64,000 bases of DNA. It comes from Burkholderia singularis (GTDB lineage: Bacteria; Pseudomonadota; Gammaproteobacteria; Burkholderiales; Burkholderiaceae). Position numbers and translations under genes: made by a program. This document shows, one piece after another, positions 60,740 through 64,000 of the stretch (within the stretch, counting starts at the first letter, position 1; each line of letters begins with the position of its first letter). Location: positions 62,001 through 126,000 of the forward strand of contig NZ_FXAN01000061.1 in assembly GCF_900176645.1 (NCBI RefSeq), read 5' to 3'. The notes under the pieces were generated by a model. That model worked only from the letters and a program-made list of their open reading frames with translations. It searched no databases and had not been told where the DNA came from.

Positions 60740-63286
60740 TCAATAGTCATAGCGCAGCGTCGCGCCGATCATCCGTTCGTCGCCCACCGATGCCGTGTAC
60801 GCCCCGTTGTAGGTCGCGAACGACGCGAGGTAATAGCGCTTGTCGAACACGTTGCGCGCCCATATCGACAAGTCCCATTGATGCCGGCCCGTCGCGAGGC
60901 GCCAGCCGGTCGTCAAGTTCAGCACGCCGTAGCCCGGCAGACGCCCGTACTGCGAATCGTCGAGCGTGCCGTACTGGCTGGAGCGCAGCGAATATTGCGC
61001 GGCGATGTATTGGTCGATCTCGTGACGGAGCCGGAACTGATATTGCGCATTCAGATTGACGATCCAGCGCGGTGCGCCGGCCACCAGCCGCCCGCTCAGG
61101 CTGCACGTCGCTTTCGGATTCGGGATCGATACCTCCGACGGGCACGGCGCATTTTTATACGACGTATAAGTCGCGTTCACGTACGACGCGTTGACGCCCA
61201 ACACGAGATCGCGGATCGGTATCGCGCGCAAATCGAGTTCCGCGCCGCGGCTTCTCACGTCGGCCGCGTTCGACAGCACGGAGACGACGCCAGTGGGTGT
61301 TGCGACGAAGCTGGTCGCTTGATAGCCGCTCACCTGTGTCCAAAAAAGATTCGCGTTCACGATCAATCGGCGTGCGAACCATTCGCTCTTCACCCCGAGT
61401 TCCGCGTTGTTCGCGCGTTCGGGGCCAACCACGAGCGATTGCGCGCCCTGGGTGGGCGCGGACGACACCGACATGTTCACGCCGCCCGATTTCTCGCCGT
61501 GCGACAGCGTCGCATAGGCGAGCACGTCCGGCGCGAGCTTATAGCCGACATTCAGCAGCGCGGACGGGCTCAGGTTATACAGATTCAGATCCCCCGATGC
61601 GTACTGTCCGATTACGCCGTTACGCACCGCCTGCAGCGCGGCGGGCAACGGCGCGCCGCCGACCGGTGCGTTGCGGGTGACGCTCGCGGCCTTGGTTTCA
61701 TAGGTGCCGCGGATGCCGGCCGTCACGTCCGCGCGCGGCGTCGCGTGCCACGTGCCTTGCGCGAACAGCGCGAAACTGTCGGTCGTCATCGTCGCGGGCG
61801 CGCTCGATGCCGTGTTCGCGAGCGCGCCGCTATGGTTGCCGAGAATCATCGCATCCGCAAACGGGCCGTAGAATGCGAACGTGTTGTTGCTCAACCGCTG
61901 ATGAAAATAATACGCGCCGAGCAGGTAATCGATGCGGCCGCCCGTCGGCGACGCGAACCGGAGTTCCTGAGAAAGCTGATGATCGTTGACCGCGACGCCC
62001 GTGTTGTAGATCACGGGTCTGTTGAGGTTATCGTCGTTGGCGGGCTCGAAATTCCAAAAACGTGCGGCGCTGATCGACGTCAGCGTGTGACCGCCTGGCA
62101 GCGTGTAGTTCACTTCGGCCGACACCCCGCCCTGATGAACACTCACGTGTTGCCGCGAATCCAGATTGACTTGATACAGCGCGGGATTGGTTACCGGCGT
62201 CGCACCGATCGACGCCGCGCGGCTCAGAAACGGGTTATAGCCGTTGATCGTCGGCCCGAAGCCGTACAGGACCGTCGTGCCGTAGCTCGAATCCTCGCGA
62301 TGATAATCGGCGATCACGCGCGCGCTCAGGTTCGCCGACGGCTTGAACAGCAGTTCGCCGCGCACGCCTTCGCGCGTACCGCCGTTCAGCCGGCTGCCGT
62401 TGAACAGGTTCGTCACGTCGCCGTCCTCGTGCGTGCGATATAGCACCAGCCGGCCAGCGAGCGTTGTCGACAGGGGCCCCGAGAGCACTGCTTTCGATTG
62501 CACGTAGCCATGCAGACCAAGCGACTGCTCGAGCGACGCCTCGGTGCGCATCGTCGGCTTGCGCGTGGTGATATTGAGGATGCCGGCCGTGCTGTTCTTG
62601 CCGAACAGCGTGCCTTGCGGACCGCGCAGCAGTTCGATCTGCTCGACGTCGAGCGAATCGACCACCGCCATGCCGGGACGCCCGAGATATACGTTGTCCA
62701 GATAGACGCCTGCGCTGCCTTCCAGGCCGTCATTGGCCGGATTGTTGCCGAGGCCGCGCACCGAAACGCTCGATTGCCGGGCGTGGATGAACGCGACATT
62801 CGTACTCGGCAGCACGGTCTGCAGATCCTGCACGCGATAGTTGCGCAACAGTTCGAGATCGTCGCCGCTCACGGTCGAGATCGGCGCAGGCACCCGCTGC
62901 GCGCTTTCCTTGCGACGGCGCGCAGTGACGACGACGTCCTTCAGCACGACGGCAGGCGGTGCGATTACATCGCTGTTCGGCACGGCGGCCCGACTGCCGG
63001 GCGGTGTCGCGTCGCCGGGCGCGTCTGCACGGGGAGTCGTTGTCTGCGCCGCCGTTGCCAGTGCCGCTTGAGCGGCGTGCGCTCGTTTCGCGGCGGCATA
63101 TCCGGCGCCCGGCGCGCGCTTGCCGTTGATCGGGCCCGATGCTCGCGACGCCGCCGGCACCCGGGTCGCATCGGCCGCCCGGGCCGCAGTGTCCGCCTGC
63201 GCCCAAGCCGCAATCGTCGGCATCCACGCCGCCGCAAGCGCCGTCCATTTCAACCGTGCCGTATTGCGTTTAGTCATCCTGGCCAT
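60740..63286 (-). CDS. TonB-dependent receptor in sulfate-ester operon
   Basis: An 848-residue outer-membrane receptor (or 845 from the ATG at 63277). A signal peptide ends near AAWA-QAD, followed by an unusually long Ala/Pro/Thr-rich spacer (to about residue 105), then a TonB-box-like VVLKDVVVTARRRKES, the plug (SVSVRGLGNNPANDGLEGS, LRGPQGTLFGKNSTAG) and the barrel ending GATLRYDY. Plug sequence is of the CirA/BtuB-like broad type, not siderophore specific. Its start overlaps the binding-protein stop, and it lies just before the permease, so it probably brings in bulky sulfate esters too large for porins. Confidence 0.9.
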   Translation of the reverse strand: MARMTKRNTARLKWTALAAAWMPTIAAWAQADTAARAADATRVPAASRASGPINGKRAPGAGYAAAKRAHAAQAALATAAQTTTPRADAPGDATPPGSRAAVPNSDVIAPPAVVLKDVVVTARRRKESAQRVPAPISTVSGDDLELLRNYRVQDLQTVLPSTNVAFIHARQSSVSVRGLGNNPANDGLEGSAGVYLDNVYLGRPGMAVVDSLDVEQIELLRGPQGTLFGKNSTAGILNITTRKPTMRTEASLEQSLGLHGYVQSKAVLSGPLSTTLAGRLVLYRTHEDGDVTNLFNGSRLNGGTREGVRGELLFKPSANLSARVIADYHREDSSYGTTVLYGFGPTINGYNPFLSRAASIGATPVTNPALYQVNLDSRQHVSVHQGGVSAEVNYTLPGGHTLTSISAARFWNFEPANDDNLNRPVIYNTGVAVNDHQLSQELRFASPTGGRIDYLLGAYYFHQRLSNNTFAFYGPFADAMILGNHSGALANTASSAPATMTTDSFALFAQGTWHATPRADVTAGIRGTYETKAASVTRNAPVGGAPLPAALQAVRNGVIGQYASGDLNLYNLSPSALLNVGYKLAPDVLAYATLSHGEKSGGVNMSVSSAPTQGAQSLVVGPERANNAELGVKSEWFARRLIVNANLFWTQVSGYQATSFVATPTGVVSVLSNAADVRSRGAELDLRAIPIRDLVLGVNASYVNATYTSYKNAPCPSEVSIPNPKATCSLSGRLVAGAPRWIVNLNAQYQFRLRHEIDQYIAAQYSLRSSQYGTLDDSQYGRLPGYGVLNLTTGWRLATGRHQWDLSIWARNVFDKRYYLASFATYNGAYTASVGDERMIGATLRYDY

Positions 63287-64000
63287 CACAACGCATTCCC
63301 CGGCTTGCCGAACGATTCGTATGCCTGCCAGTGCGCGCCGAGATTCAGCTCGCGCAGCGCGGCCTCGACGTAGCTGCGGTCGATCCACGCATCGACGTCA
63401 AACGGCCGGCGAATCAAACCCGCCTCCTTCGCCGTGCGCACGTCCTGCTTGAATGCATCGACGTAGTAGCGGTCGAGCAGCGGCGAGAATACGACGCTCA
63501 GATCGTCGGCGGTCAGCTCGTTGCGCCAGATGGACGGCGCAATGTTGCCCTGCTGCGACTCGAGCGCGATGAAGGCGTCGAAATTGCGTTTGTCCGACAG
63601 CCATTGCGACGCCTCGACCACCGTCTTCACGACGGTTCGCGCCAGTTCCGGATGCGCGCGCAAAAACGCGGACGACGCCACCAGCCCGGCCTTCAGCGTG
63701 CCGACGCCCCGGCGGCCCTTCGTGCTGACCGGCACATCCGCGAGCCCCTTGTCGCGCAGCACGAACACGCTGGCGGAACCCCATACGGCATCGATCCGGC
63801 GCGCGGCAAGCGCGGCCGCCGCCGCGTTCGGATCGAGGTTTACGACACGCAAGTCGCGCTCGGCAAGCCCCTCGGCACGCAGCACGCTGTCGAACGACAA
63901 TTGCAGCGCCGTGCCGCGAAACACCGCCACCTGCTTGCCTTTCAACGCACGCAAATCGGCGATTCCCGAGCCAGGCGTGACGGCGAGAAAGCCGTTGACG
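63286..64000 (-). CDS. atsR: periplasmic binding protein, sulfonate/sulfate-ester type (partial)
   Basis: The last 237 codons of a type II binding protein; the reading continues past the window edge, so the start is missing. LRALKGKQVAVFRGTALQLSFD is the typical SsuA/NrtA-like second-lobe opening, and AALAARRIDAVWGSAS the ligand-recognition strand. AtsR/SsuA-type proteins bind sulfonates or sulfate esters. As the first gene of the operon here it matches atsR in the Pseudomonas atsRBC-atsA cluster. Its stop overlaps the receptor's start. Confidence 0.82.
   Translation of the reverse strand, partial: VNGFLAVTPGSGIADLRALKGKQVAVFRGTALQLSFDSVLRAEGLAERDLRVVNLDPNAAAAALAARRIDAVWGSASVFVLRDKGLADVPVSTKGRRGVGTLKAGLVASSAFLRAHPELARTVVKTVVEASQWLSDKRNFDAFIALESQQGNIAPSIWRNELTADDLSVVFSPLLDRYYVDAFKQDVRTAKEAGLIRRPFDVDAWIDRSYVEAALRELNLGAHWQAYESFGKPGNAL

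Overview
The window is a GC-rich stretch of a Burkholderia-type betaproteobacterial genome, probably the secondary chromosome of a pseudomallei-group species. This is inferred from a Burkholderiales-type general porin, an FtsI-like penicillin-binding protein paralog, a PiuA/PiuC-type iron locus, TctD/TctE-like signalling, and accessory transport and biosynthetic loci rather than core replication or translation genes. No rRNA, tRNA, CRISPR array or intact insertion sequence was seen.

Layout. 0.3-5.7 kb: small hypotheticals, a photolyase, a beta-carbonic anhydrase and an Hsp20 pair. 5.9-13.5 kb: a two-component system divergent from an AfuABC/FbpABC-like ABC importer with a general porin. 13.7-20.7 kb: an entericidin-like lipoprotein, an aspartate carbamoyltransferase with an N-terminal helix-turn-helix and two matching palindromes, a piuA/fiu - Sel1 - piuC iron operon, an isochorismatase-like hydrolase and a MobA-like nucleotidyltransferase. 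20.9-26.2 kb: two AT-rich islets with unrecognised proteins, one islet encoding two exported proteins, separated by an alpha/beta hydrolase. 26.7-30.5 kb: a chemoreceptor and the penicillin-binding protein.

Two specialised-metabolism loci stand out. At 31.0-35.7 kb, five overlapping or closely spaced minus-strand genes encode a 2-epi-5-epi-valiolone-synthase-like sugar phosphate cyclase, an SDR, a GMC oxidoreductase, a DegT aminotransferase and a GNAT acetyltransferase: the logic of an N-acetylated C7N aminocyclitol pathway. At 40.4-47.6 kb, a divergent cluster encodes a methyltransferase, a class I terpene synthase and two Rieske oxygenases on one side, and a second DXP synthase plus an IPP isomerase on the other. 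DXS + IDI + C-methyltransferase + terpene synthase is the gene set of the Serratia sodorifen locus, so a methylated, non-canonical (about C16) terpenoid further oxidised by Rieske enzymes is predicted. A cation/proton antiporter and a Liv-type binding protein lie between the two loci.

47.6-55.5 kb carries serine peptidases of three families (S9, S10, S53) plus a short relic of a second S53 gene. 56.4-64.0 kb is a sulfate-ester scavenging operon (binding protein, TonB receptor, fused permease, arylsulfatase, ATPase) resembling atsRBCA of pseudomonads; its first gene runs off the window end.

All functional calls are from reading motifs and gene order; no database search was run.
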